A stretch of DNA of 64,000 bases, from NCBI RefSeq assembly GCF_030063305.1, contig NZ_JASISV010000001.1, positions 186,001-250,000 on the forward strand, read 5' to 3'. Positions 25,938 through 35,336 of the stretch are shown here, piece by piece. Made by a program: the position numbers and the translations under genes. The DNA is from Salinibacterium sp. G-O1. GTDB lineage: Bacteria; Actinomycetota; Actinomycetes; Actinomycetales; Microbacteriaceae. The notes under the pieces are model-generated. The model searched no databases and was not told where the DNA came from. It saw nothing but the letters and a program-made list of their open reading frames with translations. How positions within the stretch are numbered: position 1 is the first letter of the stretch; each line of letters starts with the position of its first letter.

Positions 25938-26804
25938 TTAGGCCGGTGCGACGCCGACCCTGATGAGATTCGCCCACGGGTCGTCGAACGACAGGCTCTG
26001 ACCGTCATCTCTGGTCTGGATGCCGAAATGCGTCATCCGCTCGGCCAGAGTCCCGAGGTCGTCTGCGGCTGGCACCTCGATGTCCACCCGCGCGAGCCCG
26101 AGGGCTGGAAGCCGCGGGCCGGCGCCACGCGAGTTCCAGGTGTTCATCGCCATGTGGTGGTGGTAGCCGCCGGCGCTGACGAACAGCGCCTGGTCGCCGA
26201 TCGCGACAGTCTCGTCGAAGCCGAGACGACCCACGTAGAACTCGCGCGCCGTCGCAACATCGCCGACCTGGAGGTGCACGTGTCCGACCTGCGCGCCACC
26301 GATCATCGGCGCGCTGACGGATGCTTCGGTGAGGTTCTGTTGCAGGAACAGGTTGGGGTCGAGGTAGAGCGTGCCCATCTCGAGGGTTCCGTGTACCCAG
26401 CTCCAGGCGCTGCGCTCGCGGTCCCAGTACAGCTCGACACCATTGCCCTCGGGATCGGTGAAGTAGAACGCTTTGCTGACGAGATGGTCTGAGCTGCCGG
26501 TGAAGGTCGCCGGATATTTTTGCGCGACGGAGTAGACGGAGGCAGCAAGGGCTTCTTCCGTGTCGAAGAGGATCGCGGTGTGGAAGAGCCCGGCGTCGCG
26601 GGGGCTGGCGTGCTTCAGCTCGGGCGAGTGCTGCAGGATCACGACGGGAGTGGCGCCCCGGCCGAGCGTGACGGTGTCGGTGGTGGCATCCAGCACCTCA
26701 AGCGCCACAGCATCACGGTAGTAGGCCGTCATGGCGTCGAGGTTGCCGACGCTGAGGGTGACGGGCCCCATCGCGGTGTCTGCCGCGAGAGTGTGTTCGA
26801 CCAT
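25938..26804 (-). CDS. VOC-family ring-cleavage dioxygenase, CatE-like
   Basis: 288 residues with two vicinal-oxygen-chelate modules. First: GPVTLSVGNLDAMTAYYRDA to GNGVELYWDRERSAW; second: VGHVHLQVGDVATAREFYVG to the C terminus with SAGGYHHHMAMNTWNSRG. The overall order matches CatE-type catechol-2,3-dioxygenases (extradiol cleavage, Fe-dependent). The metal ligands His and Glu are conserved in kind. ATG 26804 is preferred; a GTG at 26819 would add five residues. No aromatic-degradation genes are adjacent, so the true substrate is open. Confidence 0.82.
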   Translation of the reverse strand: MVEHTLAADTAMGPVTLSVGNLDAMTAYYRDAVALEVLDATTDTVTLGRGATPVVILQHSPELKHASPRDAGLFHTAILFDTEEALAASVYSVAQKYPATFTGSSDHLVSKAFYFTDPEGNGVELYWDRERSAWSWVHGTLEMGTLYLDPNLFLQQNLTEASVSAPMIGGAQVGHVHLQVGDVATAREFYVGRLGFDETVAIGDQALFVSAGGYHHHMAMNTWNSRGAGPRLPALGLARVDIEVPAADDLGTLAERMTHFGIQTRDDGQSLSFDDPWANLIRVGVAPA

Positions 26805-26852
26805 GGTCGTCACAACCACGTTGTCGCCGCGGGTATTCCGCGGCGCGCATGG

Positions 26853-26885
26853 CGATGGCCCGCCGTCTGGGCCAGCGGGCCATCG
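26853..26885. terminator. Hairpin CGATGGCCCGC-11-GCGGGCCATCG
   Basis: Perfect 11-base arms with an 11-base loop, between the GNAT gene end and the VOC gene start (both on the minus strand). No strong T run on either strand, which is usual for GC-rich actinobacterial terminators. It and the hairpin at 26903 may act together. Confidence 0.5.
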
Positions 26886-26902
26886 TTACAGGATTCGGAG
26901 CA

Positions 26903-26928
26903 TGACGCCGTTCGGTTTGGCGGCGTCA
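26903..26928 (-). terminator. Terminator hairpin at the end of purD-purC-GNAT
   Basis: TGACGCCG, 10-base loop, CGGCGTCA: perfect 8-base arms. The stop codon of the GNAT gene is inside the stem. Position at the operon end supports a terminator. Confidence 0.55.
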
Positions 26929-27375
26929 GAGCACCTTCTCGAAGCAGAGCGAGTTCGGGCTGTCGACGTAGTAGCCGAACTTCGGGATGCCGCTGTACCC
27001 CTCCCGCTCGTAGAACCGCACGGCATCCGGCTGCCGGTGGCCGGTCTCGAGCACGAGGCGTTTCCACTGCCGGTCCCGGGCGAACTGTTCCAGTCGGGCC
27101 AGGATGGCGGGCCCTGCACCGGATCCGCGGTGGGCTGGATGCACGAACATCCGCTTGATCTCCGCATGCTCGTCGTCGAGCTTCCTCAGTGCGCCGCTGC
27201 CGATGGGCTCACCGTCGTCGGCGTACGCGACGAAGAACATGGTGATATCGGCTGCCGTTGGGTGCGGGCCCGGCTCGGAATCGGGGCTGCCGTAGCGCTG
27301 GTCCAGGTCCAGTCGCTGGCCTTTGCGCATCGCGACGGAGTCAGGATGCCCCCACTCGACCTCGCGGACGATCAC
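26926..27375 (-). CDS. GNAT acetyltransferase, third gene of the purD-purC operon
   Basis: 149 residues from GTG 27375, overlapping the purC stop by 4 bases. Core GNAT motif A: EIKRMFVHPAHRGSGAGPAI (V-x-P-x-x-R-G-x-G variant), then LVLETGHRQPDAVRFYEREG and C-terminal IPKFGYYVDSPNSLCFEK. The same C-terminal pattern (GY..IP.FG.Y.DS..S.C.E) recurs in the GNAT gene at 45329, so the two are paralogs. Such proteins acetylate small amines or amino acids; a link to purine synthesis is only positional. Confidence 0.85.
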   Translation of the reverse strand: MIVREVEWGHPDSVAMRKGQRLDLDQRYGSPDSEPGPHPTAADITMFFVAYADDGEPIGSGALRKLDDEHAEIKRMFVHPAHRGSGAGPAILARLEQFARDRQWKRLVLETGHRQPDAVRFYEREGYSGIPKFGYYVDSPNSLCFEKVL

Positions 27376-28214
27376 GCCCCGGTCAGGCGTTCGATCAGCT
27401 CGCGGTAGCGGGCGGCCGTGCGCTCCACGATCTCGGCGGGAAGCTCGGGCGGTGTGCCGGTCTTGTCCCAGTTCGCCGAAAGCCAGTTGCGCACGATCTG
27501 CTTGTCGAAGCTCGCCGTGCGGTCGCCGGTCTCGTACAGGGCCGCATCCCAGTAGCGGCTGCTGTCGCTCGTCAGCACCTCGTCGGCGAGGGTCAGTTCG
27601 CCGGTCATCGGGTCTGCGCCGAACTCGAACTTCGTGTCGGCCAGGATGATGCCGCGCTTCTCGGCGATCGCCGACGCCGCGGTGAAGATCGCCAGCGACG
27701 TGTCGCGCAGGGCCGCGGCGGCCTCGGCGCCGACCAGCTCGACTGTGCGCTCGAAAGTGATGTTCTCGTCGTGCTCGCCAAGCGGGGCTTTCCACGCCGG
27801 GGTGTAGATCGGCTCGGGCAGGCGGTCGCCATCGCTGAGCCCGGCGGGGAGCGGCACTCCACAGACGCTCTGCGACTGCTGGTATTCGAGCCAGCCGCTG
27901 CCAGACAGGTAGCCGCGCACGACGCACTCGACGGGGTACATCTCGAGGGTCTTCACGAGCATCGCGCTCGCGGGAAGGTCGGTCGCGCCATCCTGCGCCA
28001 GATGATTCGGCACTTCCAACTGATCGAACCACCAGAGACTCAGGCTGGTCAGCAGGGCACCCTTGCCCGGGATGCCCGGCTCGAGCACGTGGTCGAACGC
28101 ACTCACGCGATCGCTGGCGACCATCAGCACGCGGCCCTCATGCTCGGCAGAGCGGTACAGGTCACGCACCTTGCCCGAGTAGAACAGCTCCCAGCCGGCG
28201 GGGACGGTGCTCAC
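27372..28214 (-). CDS. purC: SAICAR synthase
   Basis: 280 residues. It joins CAIR and Asp with ATP. Family signatures: [15 protein letters not shown] at the start, [33 protein letters not shown], and LADTKFEFG followed by [20 protein letters not shown] overlaps the purD stop by 4 bases and its own stop overlaps the GNAT start, so purD-purC-GNAT is one unit. Confidence 0.97.
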   Translation of the reverse strand: MSTVPAGWELFYSGKVRDLYRSAEHEGRVLMVASDRVSAFDHVLEPGIPGKGALLTSLSLWWFDQLEVPNHLAQDGATDLPASAMLVKTLEMYPVECVVRGYLSGSGWLEYQQSQSVCGVPLPAGLSDGDRLPEPIYTPAWKAPLGEHDENITFERTVELVGAEAAAALRDTSLAIFTAASAIAEKRGIILADTKFEFGADPMTGELTLADEVLTSDSSRYWDAALYETGDRTASFDKQIVRNWLSANWDKTGTPPELPAEIVERTAARYRELIERLTGA

Positions 28215-29452
28215 TGCGCGACCCGCAACGCGATGTCGGTGCGGTACTGGCCGCCCTCGAGAGTGATCGTGTCGAGCGCCGCGTAGGCCCGGGCCCTTGC
28301 CTCGGCGAAGTCCGCTCCGAGCGCGACGACGCTGAGCACGCGTCCACCCGTCGCGACGAATTCGCCGCCGACGAGAGCGGTGGCGGCATGCGCGATGGTC
28401 ACGTTCTCGACGTCGGCAAGGCCGGTGATGGGCCGGTTGGTGATCGGATTCTCGGGGTAACCCTCACTCGCGAGAACCACGGTCACCGCAACATCCGTCG
28501 AGAACTCCGGGCGGGGCAGGGTTCCGAGTTCGCCCGACGCCGCTGCCAGCAGCAGCCCGCTGAGCGGGGTGATGAGTCGCGGCAGCACGACCTGCGTCTC
28601 GGGGTCGCCGAAGCGCGCGTTGAACTCGATCACGCGCACGCCGTCGTCGGTGACGATCAGGCCGCAGTAGAGCAGCCCGATGAACGGGGTGTCTTCGCTG
28701 GCCAATAGACGGATGGTGGGCAGCGCTACTGACTCGATCACGTCATCCACGAAGGATTCGGGCAGCCACGGCAGCGGCGAATATGCGCCCATCCCACCGG
28801 TGTTTGGCCCCTCGTCGCCGTCGAAGATGCGCTTGTAATCCTGCGCTGGCGACAGCGGAAGCACGTTGTGGCCGTCGCTCAGGAGGAAGAGCGAGACCTC
28901 CTGCCCAGAGAGGAACTCCTCGACGAGCACGCTGCCGTGCGCGAGCCAGAAGGTGGCATGCGCGATGGCTTCGTCGCGGTTGGGGGTGACCAGCACGCCC
29001 TTGCCGGCGGCCAGGCCGTCTGCCTTCACCACGTAGGGGGCACCGAACTCGTCGATGGCCGCGATGGCCTCCTCGAGCGATCCCGCCCTGGTCGCGCGAC
29101 CGGTCGGAACGCCCGCGTCATCCATGATCCGCTTGGCGAAGGTCTTGCTGCCCTCGAGCGCCGCGGCGGCCTTGCCGGGGCCGAACACCGGGATTCCGCG
29201 CTGGCGCAGCTTGTCGGCGACGCCCGCCACGAGCGGTGCCTCCGGCCCGATGACGACCAGCTCGATGTCGTTGTCGAGCGCGTACTGCGAGACGATGTCG
29301 CCACGCGTCGGGTCAAGCGCCACGACGGGCACGACCGCGGCGATGCCGGCATTGCCGGGGGCCGCGGTGATGTGATGAGCGGGGCTCTCCCGCAGGAGAG
29401 ACGTGATGATGGCGTGCTCGCGCGCACCGGAGCCGAGAACCAGAATTCGCAC
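28211..29452 (-). CDS. purD: Phosphoribosylamine-glycine ligase
   Basis: 413 residues, ATP-grasp enzyme making GAR. Signatures: [13 protein letters not shown] at the start, [40 protein letters not shown] and [18 protein letters not shown]. Start GTG 29452 has TAGTGT (minus strand, 29459-29464) ending 6 bases upstream, so the mRNA is probably leaderless. First gene of the purD-purC-GNAT operon. Confidence 0.97.
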   Translation of the reverse strand: MRILVLGSGAREHAIITSLLRESPAHHITAAPGNAGIAAVVPVVALDPTRGDIVSQYALDNDIELVVIGPEAPLVAGVADKLRQRGIPVFGPGKAAAALEGSKTFAKRIMDDAGVPTGRATRAGSLEEAIAAIDEFGAPYVVKADGLAAGKGVLVTPNRDEAIAHATFWLAHGSVLVEEFLSGQEVSLFLLSDGHNVLPLSPAQDYKRIFDGDEGPNTGGMGAYSPLPWLPESFVDDVIESVALPTIRLLASEDTPFIGLLYCGLIVTDDGVRVIEFNARFGDPETQVVLPRLITPLSGLLLAAASGELGTLPRPEFSTDVAVTVVLASEGYPENPITNRPITGLADVENVTIAHAATALVGGEFVATGGRVLSVVALGADFAEARARAYAALDTITLEGGQYRTDIALRVAQ

Positions 29453-29485
29453 GGGTCAACACTACCCAGCCCGTACCGTATGGGT

Positions 29486-29878
29486 ATGCCTCCCAAACGG
29501 ATAGCCGACGCCGCCGGCCGTGCCGCGGTCGCCGCAGCACTGCTCGACGCGCCGACGCGGGATGCCACAGCCACCGCCGTCCGCTACCTTCTGCAGCTTC
29601 TCGCCGACAGCGCCGAGGGCAACACCGTCGAGATCAGGGTGCCGCCGTTCGGGGCCGTGCAGGCCATTCAGGGACCGCGGCACACCCGCGGGACTCCGCC
29701 CAACGTCGTAGAGATGGATGCCGCCACCTGGCTCGCCCTGGCCACCGGAGCGCTGGCGTGGGCAGATGCCGTACGTGCCGGCCGTGTTGCGGCATCCGGT
29801 CAAAGAGCCGACCTCACGGACTACCTGCCGATTGTGTGGCGCGAGATCTCCACTTCTGCTGGCCCCGAGCCGGTCTAG
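29486..29878 (+). CDS. Sterol-carrier family protein (bacterial SCP ortholog)
   Basis: 130 residues. [20 protein letters not shown] start, middle strand [22 protein letters not shown] and a C-terminal helix pattern match the small actinobacterial SCP-2-like family, possibly lipid-binding; function unproven. ATG 29486 follows a TACCGT box by 6 bases; ATG 29480 is the alternative. The last ~12 codons ([12 protein letters not shown]) and the stop lie inside palindrome P4, so the C terminus is shaped by that repeat. Confidence 0.8.
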   Translation: MPPKRIADAAGRAAVAAALLDAPTRDATATAVRYLLQLLADSAEGNTVEIRVPPFGAVQAIQGPRHTRGTPPNVVEMDAATWLALATGALAWADAVRAGRVAASGQRADLTDYLPIVWREISTSAGPEPV

Positions 29879-29899
29879 GCAGCAGAAGTGGAGGTCTCG
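29842..29899. repeat. Palindrome P4 spanning the 3' end of the SCP gene
   Basis: Arms CGAGATCTCCACTTCTGCTG (29842-29861) and its complement at 29880-29899 match at 19 of 20 bases, with an 18-base loop that contains the TAG stop. No T run follows and the next gene starts only 37 bases further on. Could be a terminator, but the stem is long and half of it is coding. Confidence 0.85.
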
Positions 29900-29935
29900 G
29901 CGGCAGCGCCCAGCGTGGTGAGGGAGAATGGACGC

Positions 29936-30274
29936 GTGAGCGACGCAACCCCCGAGATTCCCGAGCCAGAGTCTGGCACCGAGAGGGTGACCGTGCGCCG
30001 CGCGCCCAAGATCCCGGCCTTCCTGATCGTGGGTGGCGGGGTCGGTGCGATCGTGACCTTCATCCTCACCGCGCTGTTCCCGGTCGATCCGCTGGTCGGA
30101 TTCGGGCCGCTTTTCGCCTACTTCGCGCTCTTCGGGGTCACCGCCGGCGTGCTGCTCGGCGCGATCCTCGCCCTGATCGTGGACCGTCGCTCGAAGCTGC
30201 GCGCGCAGTCGGCAGAAGCCGAATTCATCACCGAGCGTGAGCCCGGACCCTCAGAAGAGCCGCCGGCTAACTGA
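29936..30274 (+). CDS. Small two-helix membrane protein, unknown
   Basis: 112 residues from GTG 29936; GAGAAT ends 6 bases before and GAGGGA offers a ribosome site. Polar N terminus rich in Glu/Pro, two membrane helices (IPAFLIVGGGVGAIVTFILT and FAYFALFGVTAGVLLGAIL) and a charged C terminus ending REPGPSEEPPAN. It overlaps the convergent purF end by 8 bases. Looks like a conserved actinobacterial membrane protein, but I cannot name it. Confidence 0.7.
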   Translation: MSDATPEIPEPESGTERVTVRRAPKIPAFLIVGGGVGAIVTFILTALFPVDPLVGFGPLFAYFALFGVTAGVLLGAILALIVDRRSKLRAQSAEAEFITEREPGPSEEPPAN

Positions 30275-31724
30275 GCTGAGTGCGCTCGACCCAGTTGAGG
30301 TACTCCGATGAGACGGAGCCTGTGACGTAGTCGCCGGTGAAGCAGCTCATCTCGAGCGCCGAGACGTCGGACCCCTCGATGATGGCGGCCTGCATGTCGG
30401 CAACCTCCTGGTAGATCAGGTAGTCACTGCCGAGCTCGATGTTGATCTCCGGGATCTTGCGGCCATGGGCCACCAGCTCCTGCCGTGAGGGCATGTTGAT
30501 TCCGTACACGTGCGGGTAGCGCACCGGGGGCGCGGCGGAGGTGAACGTGACCTTGTTGGCGCCGGCCTCGCGTGCCATCTGCACGATCTCTTTCGAGGTC
30601 GTGCCACGAACGATCGAATCATCCACAATCAGGATGTTCTTGCCCTTGAACTCGCTGCCCATGGCGTTCAGCTTCTGCTTCACGCTCTTCTTGCGTTCGG
30701 CCTGGCCGGGCATGATGAAGGTTCGGCCCACGTAGCGGTTCTTGTAGAAACCTTCGCGGTATTCGACCCCGAGCTTCTGCGCGACCTGCATGGCGGCGGG
30801 CCTGGACGAGTCCGGGATCGGCATGACGACGTCGATGTCACCCATCGGCGTGAACTTCGCGATCGTGTCTGCGAGCTTGTTGCCGAGGCGGAGGCGGGCC
30901 TCGTAAACCGAGATTCCGTTCATGATCGAGTCTGGGCGGGCGAGGTAGACGTACTCGAACGAGCACGGAATAAGGGTGGGGTTTGCCGCGCACTGCCGGC
31001 TCGTCATCTCACCGTTCGGCGCGATGAAGACGGCCTCGCCCGGGGCGATATCGCGCACGAACTCGTACCCGGCACTCTCGAGCACCAGCGATTCGGATGC
31101 CACGATCCACTCGTCCCCGGTGAAACCGGCCTGACGGCGCCCGAGCACCAGCGGCCTGATGCCGAACGGATCGCGGAAGGCGAGCAGGCCGTGACCCGCG
31201 ATGAGGGCGATGGCAGCGTACGAACCCTCGACGCGCTCGTGCACACGCGAGATGGCGTTGAACACCTGGTCGGGGTCGAGATCGGAGCCAGACACCTGCG
31301 ACTGCAGTTCGTTCGCGAGAACGTTCACGAGCAGCTCGGTGTCGCTGGACGTGTTGAGATGGCGGCGGTCGATGTGGAACAGCTGCTTGGTCAGCTCACG
31401 CGTGTTGGTGAGGTTTCCGTTGTGGATGAGCGTGATGCCGTATGGCGCGTTGACGTAGAACGGCTGCGCCTCCTGCTCATCCGCTGCGTTGCCCTTGGTG
31501 GCGTAGCGCACGTGGCCGAGGCCCATGGTGCCGAGCAGGTTGCGCATGTCCCTGGTGCGGTACGCCTCGCGAACCTGGCCGCGGGCCTTCTGCATGTGCA
31601 GGGTGTTGCCATCAGCAGTGGCGATGCCGGTGGAGTCCTGACCGCGGTGCTGCAGCAGCAGCAGGGCGTCGTAGACCTGCTGGTTGACAGGCTGGGATGA
31701 CACGATTCCGACGATGCCGCACAT
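30267..31724 (-). CDS. purF: Amidophosphoribosyltransferase
   Basis: 485 residues. First enzyme of purine synthesis: PRPP + Gln to phosphoribosylamine. Starts MCGIVGIV, so Cys2 is the N-terminal nucleophile once Met is removed. The PRPP-binding loop is KNILIVDDSIVRGTTSKEIV. SRPAAMQVAQKLG and NRYVGRTFIMPGQ are further family marks. The gene is on the opposite strand from purM, and a two-component system lies between them, unlike the usual purF-purM order. Confidence 0.97.
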   Translation of the reverse strand: MCGIVGIVSSQPVNQQVYDALLLLQHRGQDSTGIATADGNTLHMQKARGQVREAYRTRDMRNLLGTMGLGHVRYATKGNAADEQEAQPFYVNAPYGITLIHNGNLTNTRELTKQLFHIDRRHLNTSSDTELLVNVLANELQSQVSGSDLDPDQVFNAISRVHERVEGSYAAIALIAGHGLLAFRDPFGIRPLVLGRRQAGFTGDEWIVASESLVLESAGYEFVRDIAPGEAVFIAPNGEMTSRQCAANPTLIPCSFEYVYLARPDSIMNGISVYEARLRLGNKLADTIAKFTPMGDIDVVMPIPDSSRPAAMQVAQKLGVEYREGFYKNRYVGRTFIMPGQAERKKSVKQKLNAMGSEFKGKNILIVDDSIVRGTTSKEIVQMAREAGANKVTFTSAAPPVRYPHVYGINMPSRQELVAHGRKIPEINIELGSDYLIYQEVADMQAAIIEGSDVSALEMSCFTGDYVTGSVSSEYLNWVERTQLS

Positions 31725-31752
31725 GAATAAGCGGGGCTCCCGAGCTAGAGGG

Positions 31753-31775
31753 GACGTACCCGGCGCGAGTACGTC
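31753..31775. promoter_or_regulatory. Perfect inverted repeat GACGTAC-9-GTACGTC in the purF leader
   Basis: Seven-base perfect arms with 9 bases between, about 30-50 bases upstream of the purF ATG. Likely an operator or leader hairpin. A GAGAAT-like box (minus strand) lies just upstream near 31777-31783. No match to the firmicute PurR box is evident. Confidence 0.4.
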
Positions 31776-31865
31776 TTATTCTCCCACAGGTTCGCGGTCA
31801 TCACTTGGGATGAAAGAGACGGCCGTCGATGGTGCGGGGTGGATGCACGACCTAGCGTTGCTGAC

Positions 31866-33098
31866 ATGAGCAATCTTTCGGCGCACATCTCAAGGAACGT
31901 CACCGCGTACTTCCGATGGATCCCCGTCCTGGGGGCATCGGTCTACCTCACCCTCTGGTCAATTGGTGAAGCGTCACGCATGACGGGTGGCGGGGCATTC
32001 GTGATGGTTCTGTTCACGATCGCCATCGGCCTCTCGGGATTCTTCCCCCTCGTGTCCTTGACGCTCGTCACGCTCATCCCGGCGCTTCAGCTGTTCAATG
32101 TGCTGTATCCCCCGTCGGCCAATGGCTGGGCGATGTATCAGGCGGTAGGAATCGTCGGGCTCGTTGTCGCGTTCGGTGCCGAGGGGCGTGTTCGCAGGTT
32201 CGTGCTGCCCATGGGTGCATTGGCGTCGATCTTGTTAGCGGCTCGCATGATGTTGCCGAGCCAGCAGGGTTACTGGACCTCATGGGTGGGCACGACCTCG
32301 AACGTGACTAACCGCCCACATTGGGAAGGGTTCATATTTCTGGTGCTGGTCGCGTTCGGCTTCTTCTTCGGGATGTGGGCGATCGGCGTCGCCGGGCGCA
32401 GCCGGCTGCGCGAGCGCGCCATCGGGTTCAGGCTGCACAAGTCCAACTTCGATTTGAGACTCGCCGATGACCGCGCCAGGATTTCACGGGACGTTCACGA
32501 CGCCCTCGCGCACTCACTGGCGGTGATTCTCTCCCAGGCCGAGGGCGCGCTCGCGCTGCAGGGGAAGCGGCCCGACGTTGCAACCGAGGCGCTGACGAAC
32601 ATTGCGTCAGTGGGGCGGGTGGCGCTGACCGATGTGCGCAGCCTGGTGGAGAGCATCCACGATGATGACCTCACCCTGACCAGGCCGGTGATTCTCGATC
32701 TCGATGCTGTGGTCAGCCGGATGCGCAAGGTCGGCATGGATGCAACCATGCAGAGTCTGGGGATTCCGCGGGAGCTGACGCCATCACGCGAACTTGCTGT
32801 GTTCCGTATTGTCCAGGAGAGCCTCACGAACGCGCTGAAACACGGCGGATCGACTTCTACGGCCCGGGTGACTCTCGATTGGCAGGGACGGGGGCTCGCT
32901 CTGCTCATCACCTCGAGGTCGGTGGGGGATGCGGGAATGTCGGTCGTCAGTCCGGGCGTAGGCATCGTCGGCATGAAGGAGCGGGCACGACTCGCTGGTG
33001 GCTGGCTGACGGCGGAGCGTGACGGGCATGAATTTTTGGTGACCGCCTTCATCCCCGCTCAACCTGTCGCGGCCACGCCGGAGCCCGCCGGTGTGTGA
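31866..33098 (+). CDS. Two-component sensor histidine kinase, NarL/DesK type
   Basis: 410 residues. About five N-terminal membrane helices (residues ~17-175) with little extracellular part, then HisKA_3 with phospho-acceptor H211 in ARISRDVHDALAHSLAVIL, and a HATPase with RIVQESLTNALKHG (N box) and GVGIVGMKERARLAGG (G box). Short loops suggest it senses membrane state rather than a soluble ligand. ATG 31866 is preceded by TAGCGT 7 bases upstream. The stop overlaps the response-regulator start by 8 bases. Confidence 0.92.
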   Translation: MSNLSAHISRNVTAYFRWIPVLGASVYLTLWSIGEASRMTGGGAFVMVLFTIAIGLSGFFPLVSLTLVTLIPALQLFNVLYPPSANGWAMYQAVGIVGLVVAFGAEGRVRRFVLPMGALASILLAARMMLPSQQGYWTSWVGTTSNVTNRPHWEGFIFLVLVAFGFFFGMWAIGVAGRSRLRERAIGFRLHKSNFDLRLADDRARISRDVHDALAHSLAVILSQAEGALALQGKRPDVATEALTNIASVGRVALTDVRSLVESIHDDDLTLTRPVILDLDAVVSRMRKVGMDATMQSLGIPRELTPSRELAVFRIVQESLTNALKHGGSTSTARVTLDWQGRGLALLITSRSVGDAGMSVVSPGVGIVGMKERARLAGGWLTAERDGHEFLVTAFIPAQPVAATPEPAGV

Positions 33099-33753
33099 GC
33101 GCATTTCGGTTCTCGTCGTCGACGACCAGCCGCTCTTCGCCTCGGGCATCTCCATGATCATCGACGCCCAGGACGACATGGAGTGTGTCGACACCGCCAG
33201 CGATGGTCGCGACGCCTTATCCAAGGCCGCTAACCTCGCGCCAGACATCGTCATGATGGATCTCAGGATGCCCGGGCTCAACGGCATCGACGCGACGCGT
33301 GAGATGCTCGGCCGCGGAACGGCCGACGATCGCCCCCGCGTCATCGCGTTGACGACGCTGCGCCGGGACGAGGTTGTCGTGCGCGCCTTCGAGGCTGGGG
33401 CGAGTGCCTTTCTGACGAAAGACGCCACCACCGAGCAGGTGCTGGCGAGCATCCGGACGGTTCATGCTGGGGATGCGATTCCTGACATCGCGGCCACCCT
33501 CACTCTCATTGCCGGGGTCGCCGCGGCGACATCCACGCCGAGACAGCGGGCCATCGAGGCGCTGAGCCCGCGGGAGCGCGAGGTGTTTCTCCTGGTTGCG
33601 CGGGGGCTGTCGAACACCGAGATCGCGACGGCCGCCTATGTCAGCGATGCGACGGTAAAAACTCATGTCGGGGCCATACTCCGCAAGCTCAACCTCCGCA
33701 GTCGGCTGCAGGTCGTCGTTTTCGCGCACGCCAATGACCTGGTCGTGTTGTGA
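33091..33753 (+). CDS. Response regulator, NarL/FixJ type
   Basis: 220 residues. Receiver with acidic pair D11-D12, phospho-site D57 in DIVMMDLRMPG, Thr in IALTTLRRDE and Lys in FLTKD. The C-terminal LuxR helix-turn-helix is LSPREREVFLLVARGLSNTE with VKTHVGAILRKLNLRSR. Start GTG overlaps the kinase gene, so this is its cognate partner. Target genes are unknown; adjacent purM and purF are the simplest guesses but unsupported. Confidence 0.92.
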   Translation: MCERISVLVVDDQPLFASGISMIIDAQDDMECVDTASDGRDALSKAANLAPDIVMMDLRMPGLNGIDATREMLGRGTADDRPRVIALTTLRRDEVVVRAFEAGASAFLTKDATTEQVLASIRTVHAGDAIPDIAATLTLIAGVAAATSTPRQRAIEALSPREREVFLLVARGLSNTEIATAAYVSDATVKTHVGAILRKLNLRSRLQVVVFAHANDLVVL

Positions 33754-33792
33754 CCGCCGTCTGTGCACTTGGTGGCCGGGTACTCTTGTTGC

Positions 33793-34893
33793 GTGACTGA
33801 CGACTCAACTTCCAGCTACCGCGACGCCGGAGTCGACACAGCAGCAGGCGACCTCGCGGTCGAGCTGATGAAGTCTGCTGTGTCTGCGACACACGGGCCC
33901 AACGTTTTCGGTGGGGTTGGCGGCTTCGCCGGGCTCTTCGATGTGTCGTTCCTTAAGAGCTTCGAGCGGCCGCTGCTGGCGACATCCACCGACGGGGTGG
34001 GCACGAAGGTCGCGATCGCGCAGGTGCTCGACAAGCACGACACCATCGGCCAGGACCTCGTGGGCATGGTTGTCGACGACATCGTGGTCGTGGGCGCGCA
34101 ACCGCTTTTTATGACGGACTACATCGCGTGCGGTCGCGTGGTGCCCTCCCGCATCGCCGACATCGTCGCCGGAATCGCGCGGGCGTGCTCTGCCACCGGA
34201 ACTGCGTTGGTCGGGGGCGAGACTGCCGAGCATCCCGGGCTTCTGGGTCCTGACGACTATGACGTCGCCGGCGCAGCTGTCGGGGCCGTCGAGGCCGACG
34301 CCCAGCTTGGCGCGCACCTGGTGCAGGATGGCGATGTCGTCATCGCGATGGAATCTTCGGGCCTGCACAGCAACGGTTTCTCACTCGTGCGGCACATCCT
34401 CGCGTCGCGCGACATCGGCTACCTGGACAGGTCTGACGACCTCGGCGGCACAGTCGGTGAGGTTCTGCTCGAGCCGACACGCCTGTACACGGCACCCCTG
34501 CTTCGCGTGCTGCCCACCGGGGGAGTCCACGCGCTCAGCCATGTCACCGGTGGCGGTATCGCCGCCAACCTCGCCCGGGTGCTCCCTGTCGGATCCTGGG
34601 TCGAGGTCGAACGGTCAACCTGGTCGCCGCCGCCGGTCTTCCGGGTGCTGTCTGATCTCGCCGGCTCCACGCTTGAGAGCGCTGAGGGCACCTGGAACCT
34701 CGGGATCGGCATGATCGCGGTGGTCAGCCCCGGCGCGGCGGACGGCGTCATTGCCCAGCTGGCGGCTGACGGCATCCCGTCATGGGAGATTGGCCGCGTC
34801 GGTATGACCGCACGCGACCTGACCGGCTTCGAGCAGGGTGCCAAGGGTGTCAACGGCGGCGCAGTGCGCCTGACCGGAACCTACGCAGGCTGA
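33793..34893 (+). CDS. purM: Phosphoribosylformylglycinamidine cyclo-ligase
   Basis: 366 residues. Makes AIR from FGAM with ATP. Signatures: YRDAGVDTAAGDLAVELMK, TSTDGVGTKVAIAQ, GQDLVGMVVDDIVVVGAQPL, LVGGETAEHPGL and HVTGGGIAANLARVLP. Start GTG 33793 has TACTCT 6 bases upstream (likely leaderless). The frame from 33763 starts before homology and is rejected. Confidence 0.96.
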   Translation: MTDDSTSSYRDAGVDTAAGDLAVELMKSAVSATHGPNVFGGVGGFAGLFDVSFLKSFERPLLATSTDGVGTKVAIAQVLDKHDTIGQDLVGMVVDDIVVVGAQPLFMTDYIACGRVVPSRIADIVAGIARACSATGTALVGGETAEHPGLLGPDDYDVAGAAVGAVEADAQLGAHLVQDGDVVIAMESSGLHSNGFSLVRHILASRDIGYLDRSDDLGGTVGEVLLEPTRLYTAPLLRVLPTGGVHALSHVTGGGIAANLARVLPVGSWVEVERSTWSPPPVFRVLSDLAGSTLESAEGTWNLGIGMIAVVSPGAADGVIAQLAADGIPSWEIGRVGMTARDLTGFEQGAKGVNGGAVRLTGTYAG

Positions 34894-34911
34894 CGCCGGC
34901 GCACGCAACGC

Positions 34912-35166
34912 TTAGGCGCTCTTCGACTCGTCTTCGTCGTCTTCGTCGGTCGCGTAGCGATCCACGTAGAGGTCGTCGTCATCATCCGCGGGTGCAGCGC
35001 CTGCGAACTCTGGCCACTTCTCGAGGTCTTCCTCGAGTCTGGGGTCGATCGCAGAGCCCGGCGTGCCGAGCTCCTTTGCGAGAGCACCGTAGTTGGTATC
35101 CGGGCTGAAGTACTTGAGGTCGCGTGCGACCTTCGTGTGCTTCGCCTTTTGACGGCCGCGTCCCAT
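34912..35166 (-). CDS. DUF3073 protein
   Basis: 84 residues from ATG 35166. Basic N terminus MGRGRQKAKHTKVARDLKY followed by FSPDTNYGALAKELG is the DUF3073 signature, an actinobacterial family of unknown role. The C terminus is extremely acidic (DDDDDLYVDRYATDEDDEDES). A highly basic head with an acidic tail suggests nucleic-acid or ribosome contact, unproven. It converges on purM with 18 bases between. Confidence 0.92.
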   Translation of the reverse strand: MGRGRQKAKHTKVARDLKYFSPDTNYGALAKELGTPGSAIDPRLEEDLEKWPEFAGAAPADDDDDLYVDRYATDEDDEDESKSA

Positions 35167-35336
35167 GCGAGACCCCCTCAGATGTCTGTCCCGGTGCACC
35201 AGCCTTCGCGCTAAACAACGCGGCCGGCGAACGAGCGAACAGGGATGGATGAAAACCAACCGCCAGTTTAGCATGCGACCCATCCCACATTGCTGCAGAT
35301 ATGCCCCATCCCCGCTGCGACGAGTAACGTGGTCGG

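Noticed and set aside
24436-25977. 513-codon minus-strand open frame
   Set aside because: Antisense to the serine hydrolase and overlapping the SGNH gene out of frame.
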